Shown one piece after another: positions 9,626 through 18,298 of a stretch of DNA of 64,000 nt. The notes beneath the pieces are model-generated. The model saw nothing but the letters and a program-made list of their open reading frames with translations, was not told the origin of the DNA and made no database searches. The stretch spans positions 2,170,001 to 2,234,000 of the forward strand of contig NZ_OY781099.1 of assembly GCF_963676325.1 (NCBI RefSeq), given 5' to 3'. Numbering within the stretch: the stretch's first letter is position 1; each line of letters starts with the position of its first letter. This DNA is from an uncultured Bacteroides sp. GTDB lineage: Bacteria; Bacteroidota; Bacteroidia; Bacteroidales; Bacteroidaceae. A program made the position numbers and the translations under genes.

Positions 9626-10048
9626 TTAGTTCGCCCAGCACGAACTATTTACTTTAGGGTGCAAGTCCCGAACACGCCATTATAGCTGGAAGTGTTAGCT
9701 TACGGCAAGGGTGTCCATTGCGAAGTGGAATCTGAAGGAAGCCTGCGGCAAATTCCCGGTCTGACGAACAGAAACCGGATATAAGGCTCAAAATACATGG
9801 ATGAGTTTGCTAATTAAAACAAAGTCCTGTGCTATATAGATGTATGCGAGTAAATCCGGCAGATATATGGGAAGAAAGTAGTAGTTAATAACTGGGGAGA
9901 TCTCACGGACGTGTGGATGCTTTTCTTTTCAGAAACATGGATAACAATTGTCGTGAGAAGTCAGCCGAGGACATAGTACCCGATTTAGATTGACCATTCG
10001 GGGAAGGTCTGAACCTTATCTAAGTGAGAAGTAAATGAATGTAACCTT

Positions 10049-11452
10049 ATGAAGGGAAGAATGCAGAAAATATCAGCAACGAATGATAGCTGCCCGCAAA
10101 AGAATAGGACGGAATCCGAATGCTATGCGGGAGTGCAGACTTTTATAGGGATTACTGAAAACAACCTCACGGAAGTGCATTTTACAAAAGATGATTTACT
10201 GGAACGTATCTTGTCGCCTGCCAATTTGAACAAGGCTTATAAACAGGTCGTATCGAATGGTGGCAGTGGAGGTGTCGATAAGATGGAAACGGAAGAACTT
10301 CTTCCGTTTCTGAAACTCCATAAAGATGAACTGGTAACATCTTTAATGGATGGTAATTACCATCCTAATCCAGTCCGTAGGGTAGAAATCCCTAAGGAGA
10401 ATGGCAAGAAGCGCCAGCTTGGTATCCCTACCGTAGTTGACCGTCTTATTCAACAAGCCATATCCCAAATTTTATCTCCGATTTATGAACGAGAATTCAG
10501 TAACAACAGCTTCGGTTTTCGTCCGAAACGCAGTGCGCATAAAGCGCTGCGAACAGCCCAGAACTATATTAATGCAGGCAATAAATATGCGGTTGATTTA
10601 GATCTGGAGCATTTTTTCGACACAGTCAACCAAAGCAAGCTGATAGAAATTCTTTCCCGCAGGATAAAAGATGGGAGAGTGATTTCTCTTATCCATAAAT
10701 ATCTCCGCGCGGGAATTATAATTGGTCATAAATTTGAGGAAAGCAGTCGGGGAGTTCCTCAAGGTGGTCCCCTTAGTCCGCTACTGAGCAATATAATGCT
10801 CAATGAACTGGATAAAGAGCTGGAACGCCGAGGACATCCATTTGTCCGCTATGCAGATGATTGCATGATATTTTGCAAAAGTAAACGCTCTGCCAGTCGT
10901 ACGATGAAGCACATCATTTGTTTTATCGAAGAAACCCTCTTCCTGAGGGTAAACCGAGAGAAAACGAAAGCAGGATATGTGCGGGGCATGAAGTTCTTAG
11001 GTTACTCCTTTTATAATAGCAAAGGAGGATTTCGCTTATCTGTACACTCCAAAAGTTACATGAAACTGAAAGTTCGTTTGAAAGAGCTGACAGGTCGCAG
11101 TAATGGCATGGGATACAATAAACGCAAATACGAACTTCATCAATTCATTCGTGGCTGGATTGAATACTTCAAACTTGCAGACATGCAAAATCATCTGAAG
11201 AGGATAGATCAATGGCTCCGTCGCCGGCTTCGTATGTGTATATGGAAAAGTTGGAAGAATGTCAGTACTCGTATAACCAATCTATTGCGTTGCGGTATTG
11301 ATAGATGGCATGCTCAGAAATGGGGATATGTGAAAGGTTACTGGCGAATAGCTGGCAGCCCGATTCTTAGCTGTGCAATTGATACAGATAAATTGCGAAA
11401 TGCAGGTTATCCAATGATGTTGGATTATTACAGTAAAATGTATCGTAAATAA
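10049..11452 (+). CDS. Group II intron reverse transcriptase/maturase (class C)
   Basis: A 467-residue intron-encoded protein. It binds the intron RNA to help splicing and copies it at the target. The reverse transcriptase domain (about 50-330) shows GGVDKM, VRRVEIPKENGKKRQLGIPT, FGFRPKRSAH, DLDLEHFFD with a catalytic Asp near 183, SRGVPQGGPLSPLLSN, and the catalytic YADD at 268-271. The thumb/maturase X domain follows (RGWIEYFKLAD, RRRLRMCIWKSWK, KGYWRIAGSPIL). There is no C-terminal HNH endonuclease, as in class C. An alternative start is the ATG at 10061. The frame is intact, so the intron may be active. Confidence 0.96.
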   Translation: MKGRMQKISATNDSCPQKNRTESECYAGVQTFIGITENNLTEVHFTKDDLLERILSPANLNKAYKQVVSNGGSGGVDKMETEELLPFLKLHKDELVTSLMDGNYHPNPVRRVEIPKENGKKRQLGIPTVVDRLIQQAISQILSPIYEREFSNNSFGFRPKRSAHKALRTAQNYINAGNKYAVDLDLEHFFDTVNQSKLIEILSRRIKDGRVISLIHKYLRAGIIIGHKFEESSRGVPQGGPLSPLLSNIMLNELDKELERRGHPFVRYADDCMIFCKSKRSASRTMKHIICFIEETLFLRVNREKTKAGYVRGMKFLGYSFYNSKGGFRLSVHSKSYMKLKVRLKELTGRSNGMGYNKRKYELHQFIRGWIEYFKLADMQNHLKRIDQWLRRRLRMCIWKSWKNVSTRITNLLRCGIDRWHAQKWGYVKGYWRIAGSPILSCAIDTDKLRNAGYPMMLDYYSKMYRK

Positions 11453-11453
11453 G

Positions 11454-11543
11454 GAACCGCCGTATGCGGAACCGCACGTACGGTGGTGTGAGAGGTCGGA
11501 AAATGAAATAGGAGGAAACTATTTCATTTTCCTCCTACTCGAT
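11454..11543 (+). ncRNA. Group II intron domains V and VI
   Basis: Domain V begins one base after the maturase stop: GAACCGCCGTATGCGG pairs back with CCGCACGTACGGTGG and carries the CGC-type catalytic triad seen in class C. Domain VI contains a perfect 14-bp stem (11498-11511 with 11519-11532) and ends in the class-typical CTACTCGAT. Confidence 0.85.
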
Positions 11544-11583
11544 TTCAGCGTGTACGTTTAAAACTATAGGTTAAATTCTTCCC

Positions 11584-11645
11584 ACGACCTGCGCAGGTCG
11601 CGATGGCGAGTTGTGCAGGTCGCAATGGCGAGTTGTGCAGGTCGT
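11584..11645. repeat. 22-bp phased palindrome array C (TGCGCA/TGTGCA)
   Basis: Two near-identical 22-bp units (11591-11612 and 11613-11634; consensus GyGCAGGTCGCrATGGCGAG plus TT) are followed by the start of a third. Six-base palindromes TGCGCA, TGTGCA and TGTGCA start at 11590, 11612 and 11634, exactly 22 bp apart. The array is bounded by an inverted repeat (CACGACCTGC at 11583-11592, GCAGGTCGTG at 11637-11646). It lies between the intron and the S9 peptidase gene. The layout matches the arrays at 45211 and 59713. Confidence 0.75.
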
Positions 11646-11726
11646 GAAAAAGATTACTGGAAAGAATAGTTAATTAACACGGAATGATTACTTTCGCAGT
11701 ACGAATAAATAATTCATTTTAATTAT

Positions 11727-13814
11727 ATGAAAAAATCAAAATTAGTAATGATGTCAGCAGCACTTATGCTTGCCGGATCAGTTACGGCTGAAGCAGCGGG
11801 AGACAATAAGGAACCGTTGATAGGTAAGTCCGACATTGTGATCAAGGGCGGACGAATGACTCCGGAAGCTCTATGGGCAATGGGACGAATCGGTGGATTC
11901 AATGTGTCGCCCGATGGGAAGAAGATTGTCTACACAGTGGGTTATTACAGCATTCCACAGAACAAGAGTAACAGAGAAGTCTTTGTAATGAACGCAGACG
12001 GAACAAGTAATCAGCAGATTACTCACACACCGTTTAGTGAAAATGAGGCTATCTGGATTAAGGGTGGCAGCAAGATTGCTTTCCTTTGCTCAGAAAGTGG
12101 CAGCAATCAGCTGTGGGAGATGAATGCTGATGGTAGTGATCGCAAGCAGCTTTCCAAGTTCGACAAGGACATTGAAGGATTCTCTTTCTCACCAGATGGC
12201 AAGAAAGTAATGTTTATCTCACAAGTAAAGTATGGCAAATACACTGTAGACAAGTATCCCGACCTTCCAAAAGCTAGTGGTTTGGTGGTAGAAGATCTGA
12301 TGTACAAGCATTGGGATGAATGGGTTACTACTGTTCCCCACCCTTTTGTGGCCGACTTTGATGGTTCTGCTCTTGCAAACATCACAGATATTATGCAAGG
12401 TGAACCTTATGAATCGCCTATGAAGCCTTTCGGAGGCATAGAGCAACTGGCATGGGATGCGAAGGGCGAGAATATCGCTTATACTTCCCGCAAGAAGACA
12501 GGCAAGGAATATGCCATTTCTACCAATTCAGACATCTATGTTTATAATCTGGCTACAAAGCAGACTAAGAACATCACTGAAGGGATGATGGGATACGATC
12601 AGAATCCGCAGTATTCTCCTGACGGAAAGTACATTGCCTGGCAAAGTATGGAGCACGATGGTTATGAGAGCGACCAGAACCGCTTATTCGTAATGAATCT
12701 GGCTACCGGAGAGAAAACATTCGTAAGCAAAGCGTTCGACTCCAGCGTAGAAAGTTTTATCTGGAATGCTGATAGCAAGAGCCTTTTCTTCAATGGTGTG
12801 TGGCATGCCACTTCTCAGATCTATAAGGTAGACCGTGAAGGCAAAAAGCTGCAAAAGCTAACAGAAGGTGTTCACGACTATGCTGCAATGAAGCTGATGG
12901 GCAAACAGTTGCTTGCAACTCGCCACTCCATGAGCATGGGCGATGAAATCTACACCGTTTCAATGAAGGGTGAAGCTAAACAGTTGACATTCGAAAACAA
13001 GCATATCTACGATCAGGTAGAGATGGCAAAGGTGGAAGAACGCTGGATTAAGACTACGGATGGCAAGGAGATGCTTACCTGGATTATCTATCCTCCTAAG
13101 TTCGACCCTAACAAGAAATACCCTACCCTGCTTTACTGTGAAGGCGGTCCTCAATCACCGGTCAGCCAATTCTGGTCATACCGTTGGAACTTCCAGATGA
13201 TGGCAACTAACGACTATATTATTGTAGCTCCTAACCGTCGTGGATTACCAGGTTTCGGTAAGGAATGGAACGAAGAAATCAGTGGCGACTACGGTGGTCA
13301 GTGTATGAAGGACTACTTCTCAGCAATTGACGAGATGGCAAAGGAACCTTATGTGAATGCTGACAAGTTAGGCTGTGTAGGTGCCAGCTTCGGTGGATTT
13401 TCTGTCTACTGGCTTGCCGGACACCACAACAAGCGTTTCAAAGCATTCATCGCTCACGACGGAATCTTCAACATGGAGCAACAATACTTGGAGACAGAAG
13501 AGATGTGGTTCGCCAATTGGGACATGGGCGGTGCTTACTGGGACAAGAACAATGCCACAGCACAGCGCACATTTGCCAACTCTCCTCACAAGTTTGTAGA
13601 CAAGTGGGATACTCCAATCCTCTGCATTCATGGAGAGAAAGACTACAGAATCCTTGCTTCTCAAGGTATGTCGGCATTCAATGCAGCCAAGCTTCGCGGC
13701 GTTCCTGCACAGTTGCTTATCTATCCTGACGAGAACCACTGGGTGCTTCAACCTCAGAACGGTATCCTATGGCAAAGAACATTTGCTGCATGGTTAGATA
13801 AATGGTTGAAATAA
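11727..13814 (+). CDS. S9 family peptidase (DPP5/prolyl oligopeptidase type)
   Basis: A 695-residue exported serine peptidase. The signal peptide (MKKSKLVMMSAALMLAGSVTA) is followed by a TolB/WD40-like beta-propeller (about 45-420) with repeated SPDGKK motifs, then an alpha/beta-hydrolase domain. The catalytic Ser554 lies in GASFGG, Asp639 in GEKDYRI and His671 in ENHWV. The arrangement, and the HDGIFNMEQQY stretch after the serine, resemble periplasmic dipeptidyl-peptidase 5 of Porphyromonas and Bacteroides, which removes dipeptides after hydrophobic residues. Specificity here is inferred. It stands alone between the repeat array and its own terminator. Confidence 0.92.
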   Translation: MKKSKLVMMSAALMLAGSVTAEAAGDNKEPLIGKSDIVIKGGRMTPEALWAMGRIGGFNVSPDGKKIVYTVGYYSIPQNKSNREVFVMNADGTSNQQITHTPFSENEAIWIKGGSKIAFLCSESGSNQLWEMNADGSDRKQLSKFDKDIEGFSFSPDGKKVMFISQVKYGKYTVDKYPDLPKASGLVVEDLMYKHWDEWVTTVPHPFVADFDGSALANITDIMQGEPYESPMKPFGGIEQLAWDAKGENIAYTSRKKTGKEYAISTNSDIYVYNLATKQTKNITEGMMGYDQNPQYSPDGKYIAWQSMEHDGYESDQNRLFVMNLATGEKTFVSKAFDSSVESFIWNADSKSLFFNGVWHATSQIYKVDREGKKLQKLTEGVHDYAAMKLMGKQLLATRHSMSMGDEIYTVSMKGEAKQLTFENKHIYDQVEMAKVEERWIKTTDGKEMLTWIIYPPKFDPNKKYPTLLYCEGGPQSPVSQFWSYRWNFQMMATNDYIIVAPNRRGLPGFGKEWNEEISGDYGGQCMKDYFSAIDEMAKEPYVNADKLGCVGASFGGFSVYWLAGHHNKRFKAFIAHDGIFNMEQQYLETEEMWFANWDMGGAYWDKNNATAQRTFANSPHKFVDKWDTPILCIHGEKDYRILASQGMSAFNAAKLRGVPAQLLIYPDENHWVLQPQNGILWQRTFAAWLDKWLK

Positions 13815-13838
13815 TACATTTCACTAAATTATAAAAGT

Positions 13839-13877
13839 AAAGGCTGAACTCACACAACGGGTTCAGCCTTTGTTTTT
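13839..13877 (+). terminator. Rho-independent terminator of the S9 peptidase gene
   Basis: AAAGGCTGAAC (13839-13849) pairs with GTTCAGCCTTT (13861-13871), followed by GTTTTTA. Confidence 0.88.
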
Positions 13878-14082
13878 ATAATCATTATCCCAATCAAATT
13901 GCAGATAATCATTTCATCAAAACAGAACCATTATATTTAGCTTCCTTTGTTATTCTTCACATCACCGGGTTTAATAAAAAATCGTTAATCGTGAAAAGAA
14001 ATATTTAGTTCTTCATTCCAATGAATTTATTTTATTCATATTTTTACTTCATATCAATAAAACAAATAAACACACAACTATT

Positions 14083-14880
14083 ATGAACCACACATCCCGC
14101 TATTCCAGATTCATTTTGCTTTTATGCACATTTGGTCTATTAACCTCACTTGTCAATGTGAGTGGGAAAGCTCCCCAAAAAATATCTTCAGTCAAACAGA
14201 ATATGGCTAAAAGCACTACCGGTAAAAAGTACATCTACCTAACCTTTGATGATGGTCCGTTAAACGGAAGTGAATACATTGATAGTGTTGTACTGGCCGA
14301 AAAGATCAAAATAAGCGTCTTCCTGGTTGGCGAACACGTTATGAAAAGCAGAACAATGGATAACTACTTCAAATACTACGAAGAGAATCCTTATATCGAT
14401 GAGTATAATCACAGCTTCTCTCACGCAAATAACCACTACGATTTGTTTTACAGTAATCCCGATCAGGTGGTAGCTGATATTCAGAAAAACAATCAACTGC
14501 TTAAGTTGCCGAACAAGATAGTCCGCCTTCCGGGAAGGAACATGTGGCGCATTGATAACCATAAGAAGGATGATGTAGAAAGCGGATCAGAAGCAGCAGA
14601 CAAACTGGCACAATCAGGATATAAGGTTGTAGGCTGGGACCTTGAATGGGAACATAATGCTGTAACCGGCAGCCCTGTACAAACCGTTGATGAAATGTAC
14701 AATGAGATATGCCGGAGAGCAGAAGACAATTCAACCTTCACGCCAAACAATGTAGTATTGCTGCTCCATGACGAAATGTTCCAGAAGAAATGGGAAGAAA
14801 GTGAGTTAAAGCAACTTATTGATAAATTGCGTAAAAACAAAGATTTTGAATTTGAGCAAATGCGTTTCTATCCCCGGTAA
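14083..14880 (+). CDS. Polysaccharide deacetylase family protein (NodB-type)
   Basis: A 265-residue exported CE4-type esterase domain protein. An N-terminal hydrophobic segment (FILLLCTFGLLTSLVNVSG) acts as signal peptide. The NodB motif YLTFDDGPLNGSEY (about 50-63) supplies the catalytic base and metal Asp. The second motif is HSFSHANNHYD, where the canonical HSxxH is kept as HSFSH, and a late LLLHDE motif supplies the last His. The substrate could be peptidoglycan, chitin-like or another acetylated glycan. It is flanked by its own terminator, so it is probably monocistronic. Confidence 0.9.
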   Translation: MNHTSRYSRFILLLCTFGLLTSLVNVSGKAPQKISSVKQNMAKSTTGKKYIYLTFDDGPLNGSEYIDSVVLAEKIKISVFLVGEHVMKSRTMDNYFKYYEENPYIDEYNHSFSHANNHYDLFYSNPDQVVADIQKNNQLLKLPNKIVRLPGRNMWRIDNHKKDDVESGSEAADKLAQSGYKVVGWDLEWEHNAVTGSPVQTVDEMYNEICRRAEDNSTFTPNNVVLLLHDEMFQKKWEESELKQLIDKLRKNKDFEFEQMRFYPR

Positions 14881-14907
14881 ATTTAATTGTTATAGCATAT
14901 ACATGAT

Positions 14908-14953
14908 AAGCTCTTCAGCTAAAGGAATAATCCTTTGCTGAAGAGCTTTTTTT
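14908..14953 (+). terminator. Rho-independent terminator of the deacetylase gene
   Basis: A long stem AAGCTCTTCAGC (14908-14919) with GCTGAAGAGCTT (14937-14948), extended inside by AAAGGA/TCCTTT, followed by seven T. Confidence 0.9.
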
Positions 14954-15064
14954 AACCTATCATCCCTCTTAAGTGTAGATAATCATCCTGTTAAAGATAA
15001 AACCTTTACTCCTCTTACTTTGTTATTTAATAAGAAACTGACTTTTATAAAAAACTAATGACTC

Positions 15065-16474
15065 ATGAAAGCAAACATTAAAATCATCACTCTAATATTT
15101 TTGTTGACTACATCATGTGCAACATATTCAGGTAGTGCATTAGATCAGCAATCAAATGTTAGTTTTCAGGTTTTCTATGATCAACTGGGCCCTTATGGCC
15201 AATGGGTTGATTATGATAACTATGGCTATGTATGGATTCCCGATATAAGAGGAGACTTTGCTCCATATTCAACCAACGGATATTGGATAAACACTACGTA
15301 TGGCTGGGCCTGGATGTCAAGTTACAGCTGGGGATGGGCACCATTCCATTACGGACGGTGGGGATATAATGATGCATTGGGATGGTTCTGGGTGCCAGGC
15401 TATGAATGGGGACCGGCATGGGTAAACTGGCTTCAGGCGGATGGCTATTACGGCTGGTCGCCAATTGGTCCGGGCATGAGCATAAACTTCTACTTTGATG
15501 GAAGATATGACAGATATCACGATCATTGGTGCTTTGTGAGAGACCGCGATTTTGGAAGAAGAGACATACATCGTTATTACATTAACCGTTCAGATCACGA
15601 ACAAATTTACAGAAATAGCAGAGTCATTGACCGTACCTACATTGACAACAAACGACATTCAACCTATGTATACGGACCGGACAGGCAATCTGTTCAAAGA
15701 GTATCGGGAAGCAAGATTGACCAATATAACATCAGAGAGACCAATAAGCCCGGACAAGAGATACAGAACAGGGATTTACGCATCTACCGACCTCAGATTG
15801 ACAGGAACAGTACCCCAAGGCAATCTACGCCCCAACGTGTTATCAAGAAAGACGATTTTATACGCACCCCGGGAAGAGATGTTCCAAACAGGAATCAGAA
15901 CGTAACACCGATAGAAAGGCCTACCACCCAGCCAGAGAAGAGAGACGTGCCAAGGGATATTAATGTGCCGCCCGTTCGCCAGCAAGATATGAATCAACCT
16001 GTCCGCATTCCCAGAAAAACTACACCCGACAGAAGCATACCGGAAAGGAAAACGGACGTTACAACACCGCAAAGGCAGAATGTTCAACCCGATCAGCCCG
16101 TACAACGTAGAGATATAACCCAGCCAGAGCGAACACAACCTGTGCAGCGCACAGAGACAACTCAACCCGATCAGCCAGTACAGCGTAGAGACATAACCCA
16201 ACCAGAGCGAACAGATCCTGTACAGCGTAGGGATATAACCCAGCCCGAACGCACACAGCCTGTACAGCGTAGAGATATAACTCTGCCAGAGAGTACTAAA
16301 CCAACAGAAAGAACGATTCCTCCTGTCAATCGTGAAAACAGAACACAGCCCCAGCGAAATAAGTACGTAACTCCAAGACAGGATACTAAACCAGTAAGAG
16401 AATCAAGAACAACTGATAGACCCGAAAAGAAAGATAAAGAAAGGAGCCCCAATTCAGAGCAGGAAAAGAAGTAA
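15065..16474 (+). CDS. DUF6600-type lipoprotein with a repetitive C-terminus
   Basis: A 469-residue predicted lipoprotein: hydrophobic leader ending LLTTSC, with Cys18 as the lipidation site. Residues about 30-160 are very rich in Trp, Tyr and Gly (GQWVDYDNYGYVWIP, YGWAWMSSYSWGWAPFHYG, FWVPGYEWGPAWVNW), the signature of the DUF6600/YXWGXW-like family of unknown function. The C-terminal 230 residues are Gln, Arg, Pro and Thr rich and contain a 14-residue repeat (QPVQRRDITQPERT type, four good copies and one degenerate). This half is probably unstructured and could span periplasm or cell wall. The next gene follows after 20 bp and they probably form an operon. Confidence 0.82.
   Translation: MKANIKIITLIFLLTTSCATYSGSALDQQSNVSFQVFYDQLGPYGQWVDYDNYGYVWIPDIRGDFAPYSTNGYWINTTYGWAWMSSYSWGWAPFHYGRWGYNDALGWFWVPGYEWGPAWVNWLQADGYYGWSPIGPGMSINFYFDGRYDRYHDHWCFVRDRDFGRRDIHRYYINRSDHEQIYRNSRVIDRTYIDNKRHSTYVYGPDRQSVQRVSGSKIDQYNIRETNKPGQEIQNRDLRIYRPQIDRNSTPRQSTPQRVIKKDDFIRTPGRDVPNRNQNVTPIERPTTQPEKRDVPRDINVPPVRQQDMNQPVRIPRKTTPDRSIPERKTDVTTPQRQNVQPDQPVQRRDITQPERTQPVQRTETTQPDQPVQRRDITQPERTDPVQRRDITQPERTQPVQRRDITLPESTKPTERTIPPVNRENRTQPQRNKYVTPRQDTKPVRESRTTDRPEKKDKERSPNSEQEKK
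16090..16290 (+). repeat. Coding tandem repeat, 42-bp/14-residue unit
   Basis: Within the DUF6600 gene, a 42-bp unit encoding PVQRRDITQPERTQ is repeated about four to five times, with one variant unit (PVQRTETTQPDQ). Such repeats expand and contract by slippage or recombination, so repeat number may vary between strains. Confidence 0.8.
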
Positions 16475-16494
16475 ATCAATTAATACATCAAGAT

Positions 16495-17184
16495 ATGAAA
16501 GCATTATTCCTATTCACAGCAATGTTCCTCTTTGCAATGGTTTGTAAGAGCGAGGAAATATTCTTCCCATCAAAGGAAGGAACAGTATTGGTATACAAAA
16601 CCTTCGACAAGAAGAACAAGCAAACCAATACAATGAAATACACCATCACCCATTTAAAAACAAATGGCGATAACATGGATATCACCTATCTGTGCGAATC
16701 AATGGACTCCAAAGACAAGCTCATATTCAAAGATGAAATTACCGTTCACAAGATTGGCGATAAGCTCTATTTCGACATGAGCAAATTCATCAATAAAGCA
16801 GCATTTCAGAAAGACGGAGCAATTCCTGCCGAAGTTGAGATTACCGGAAACAACATGGAGATACCTTCAAACCCCTCCCCGGGCGAAGCACTCCCTGATG
16901 CCAATGTTGTGATGGCTATGAAAATGGGAATAATAACCATGAAAATGTCTGCCGAAGTTACAAACCGAAAAGTAGAATCCATTGAAGATGTTACCGTAAC
17001 GGGCGGTACATTCAACTGTTACAAATTTACAAGTGACGTAAGTACATCCGGCTTTGGATTCAAGATGAAAGCTAAAAGCGCAGAATGGTATGCCAAAGGA
17101 ATAGGAATTGTTAAGTCAGAGTCCTATGATAAGAATGGCAATCTGCAATCGCGTACTGAATTAATGGAAGTCAGAAAATCATAA
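16495..17184 (+). CDS. DUF3108/TapB-like exported protein
   Basis: A 229-residue protein with signal peptide MKALFLFTAMFLFAMVCKSEE. The body is a run of beta strands (GTVLVYKTFDKKNKQ, MKYTITHLKT, MDITYLCESMD). It ends in the pattern ESIEDVTVTGGTFNCYKF then WYAKGIGIVKSESYD, typical of DUF3108/TapB-type periplasmic proteins of unknown function. It starts 20 bp after the DUF6600 lipoprotein gene and is followed by a strong terminator. The family name is from pattern recognition and moderately sure; no enzyme motif is seen. Confidence 0.7.
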   Translation: MKALFLFTAMFLFAMVCKSEEIFFPSKEGTVLVYKTFDKKNKQTNTMKYTITHLKTNGDNMDITYLCESMDSKDKLIFKDEITVHKIGDKLYFDMSKFINKAAFQKDGAIPAEVEITGNNMEIPSNPSPGEALPDANVVMAMKMGIITMKMSAEVTNRKVESIEDVTVTGGTFNCYKFTSDVSTSGFGFKMKAKSAEWYAKGIGIVKSESYDKNGNLQSRTELMEVRKS

Positions 17185-17217
17185 CTGCCTTCTTTATTCT
17201 GAGATCTTAAATTAAAA

Positions 17218-17258
17218 CGAGAGCCCTACAGCAATAGCATTGTTGTAGGGCTCTCGAT
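17218..17258 (+). terminator. Rho-independent terminator after the TapB-like gene
   Basis: CGAGAGCCCTACA (17218-17230) pairs with TGTAGGGCTCTCG (17243-17255), extended by GCAA/TTGT with a G-U pair, followed by ATTT. On the minus strand it is followed by TTTTAATTTAA, so it may act both ways. Confidence 0.85.
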
Positions 17259-17379
17259 TTGGTTCACAACCACATCTATTTGATACCACTTTACACGAAG
17301 TCTTACATATCAGGAAATTGTTTCTTTGAGAGCCAACAACAATAATAGCTGAGTAGTTACGATATTACTTTTCTGGAAT

Positions 17380-17429
17380 AATCCACTTAAAAAGGTTGAT
17401 TTTCGATAATCCCCTTAAATAAGTTGATT
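17380..17429. repeat. Two imperfect 22-bp direct repeats
   Basis: AATCCaCTTAAAaAgGTTGATT (17380-17401) and AATCCcCTTAAAtAaGTTGATT (17408-17429) share 19 of 22 bases and are spaced 28 bp apart, just past the stop of the gene at 17442. Role unknown; possibly a protein-binding site or remnant. Confidence 0.5.
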
Positions 17430-17441
17430 ATTATTTCAAAA

Positions 17442-17954
17442 CTATGCATTCCCTCTATTTATGATGTAGCTATACACTCCCATGCACATCTTATGACTTT
17501 CTTCATCAGACATATCAGTAAACTCACAAGCCTCACTCAATGCCGGCACCCATTTATTTATAAAATTCTCTTGAAGCTGAGGAATATTGAAGTCGAAATC
17601 ATCTTCATCAGAGAGAAAAGGTATCATGTAACATTGATAAATCACATATAATCCATTTCCGCTTTTTGATAAAAAATAGAACCAGTAAGGGAATTCGCTA
17701 TCAAGCTTACAGACATATTTTCTTACCTCTGGTATTTCCCACAGATTCTTTCCCTGGTCATCGAATCCTTTGAAAGAAAGGTTGACTTTTTCTCTGAAAT
17801 ATAATGCAAAGCACTCATTATCTAAAAGTGCAGAAAGAAGAGCTAACGGAGCAGATATATCTTGTTTCAGGATCTCTTCTTTTGTAATAACAATATCAAG
17901 TGAGTCAATCCCAGCCTCAATTAGTTGAGCCAACTTTTTCTTTTGTTCATTCAT
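17442..17954 (-). CDS. Hypothetical protein, 170 residues
   Basis: Not recognised. A soluble acidic protein without signal peptide. It begins with a Lys-rich helix (MNEQKKKLAQLIEAGID), has a central hydrophobic-aromatic region (EFPYWFYFLSKSGNGLYVIYQCYMIPFL), an acidic loop (SDEDDFDFN) and ends NRGNA. Composition and size resemble small immunity-like or SMI1-type proteins, but no defined motif supports that. It stands alone on the minus strand, facing the terminator at 17218, and starts the accessory region. Confidence 0.6.
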   Translation of the reverse strand: MNEQKKKLAQLIEAGIDSLDIVITKEEILKQDISAPLALLSALLDNECFALYFREKVNLSFKGFDDQGKNLWEIPEVRKYVCKLDSEFPYWFYFLSKSGNGLYVIYQCYMIPFLSDEDDFDFNIPQLQENFINKWVPALSEACEFTDMSDEESHKMCMGVYSYIINRGNA

Positions 17955-18298
17955 AATAATTAGTTTAGTAAGGAGATATTAAATTGAGGCGCGAAGATAG
18001 GTTAATTATTTTAACCTTACAATATATAATTGAATTTGTTTTTCAAAAATTCCCACTTATCCCACTAATAAACGTTTCAAAGAATCCTCTTATCTTTGAC
18101 AGAACAGATAATCAGATATCACCTTTTCCACCTTTTCATTGAATAGGTTCTCTTCACTGCATAACTTACTGAAAACTTCTTAACTGAGTTTCACCGGCTA
18201 TTAAGTCAACAATCTCCTTCGTCCTTTAATACAAAAACCAAATGTTTATATAATGCTTCAATCTCATATGTTCATTCGTTCTTTCTATTATCTTAGAA
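17955..18298. other. Gene-less stretch with an orphan promoter-like box
   Basis: 344 bp with no convincing reading frame. TATCTTTG at 18091-18098 matches the -7 consensus on the plus strand but no plus-strand gene follows. The minus-strand translation is broken by several stops. Possibly a decayed gene. Confidence 0.4.

Larger units (their letters stand above)
9629..11543 (+). mobile_element. Group II intron, class IIC, apparently complete
   Basis: About 1.9 kb. The 5' end is placed at GTTCGCCCAGCA (9629), the position where the Oceanobacillus-type IIC ribozyme begins GUGUGCCC. Internal ribozyme landmarks follow: AGGGTGCAAGTCCCGAAC (9656-9673), CGGCAAGGGTGTCC (about 9703), GGAATCTGAAGGAAGC (about 9728) and ATGGATGAGTTTGC (about 9798). 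A maturase gene comes next, then domain V (11454-11490) and domain VI ending CTACTCGAT at 11543. Insertion directly after a terminator, the CCGCCGT-type domain V and the short maturase without endonuclease all point to class C. Odd point: the first five bases GTTCG differ from the usual GUGYG. Boundaries are inferred by motif, not by an empty site. Confidence 0.88.

Noticed and set aside
16171..16479. 102-residue frame antisense to the DUF6600 repeats
   Set aside because: Its internal repeats simply mirror the coding repeat on the plus strand.
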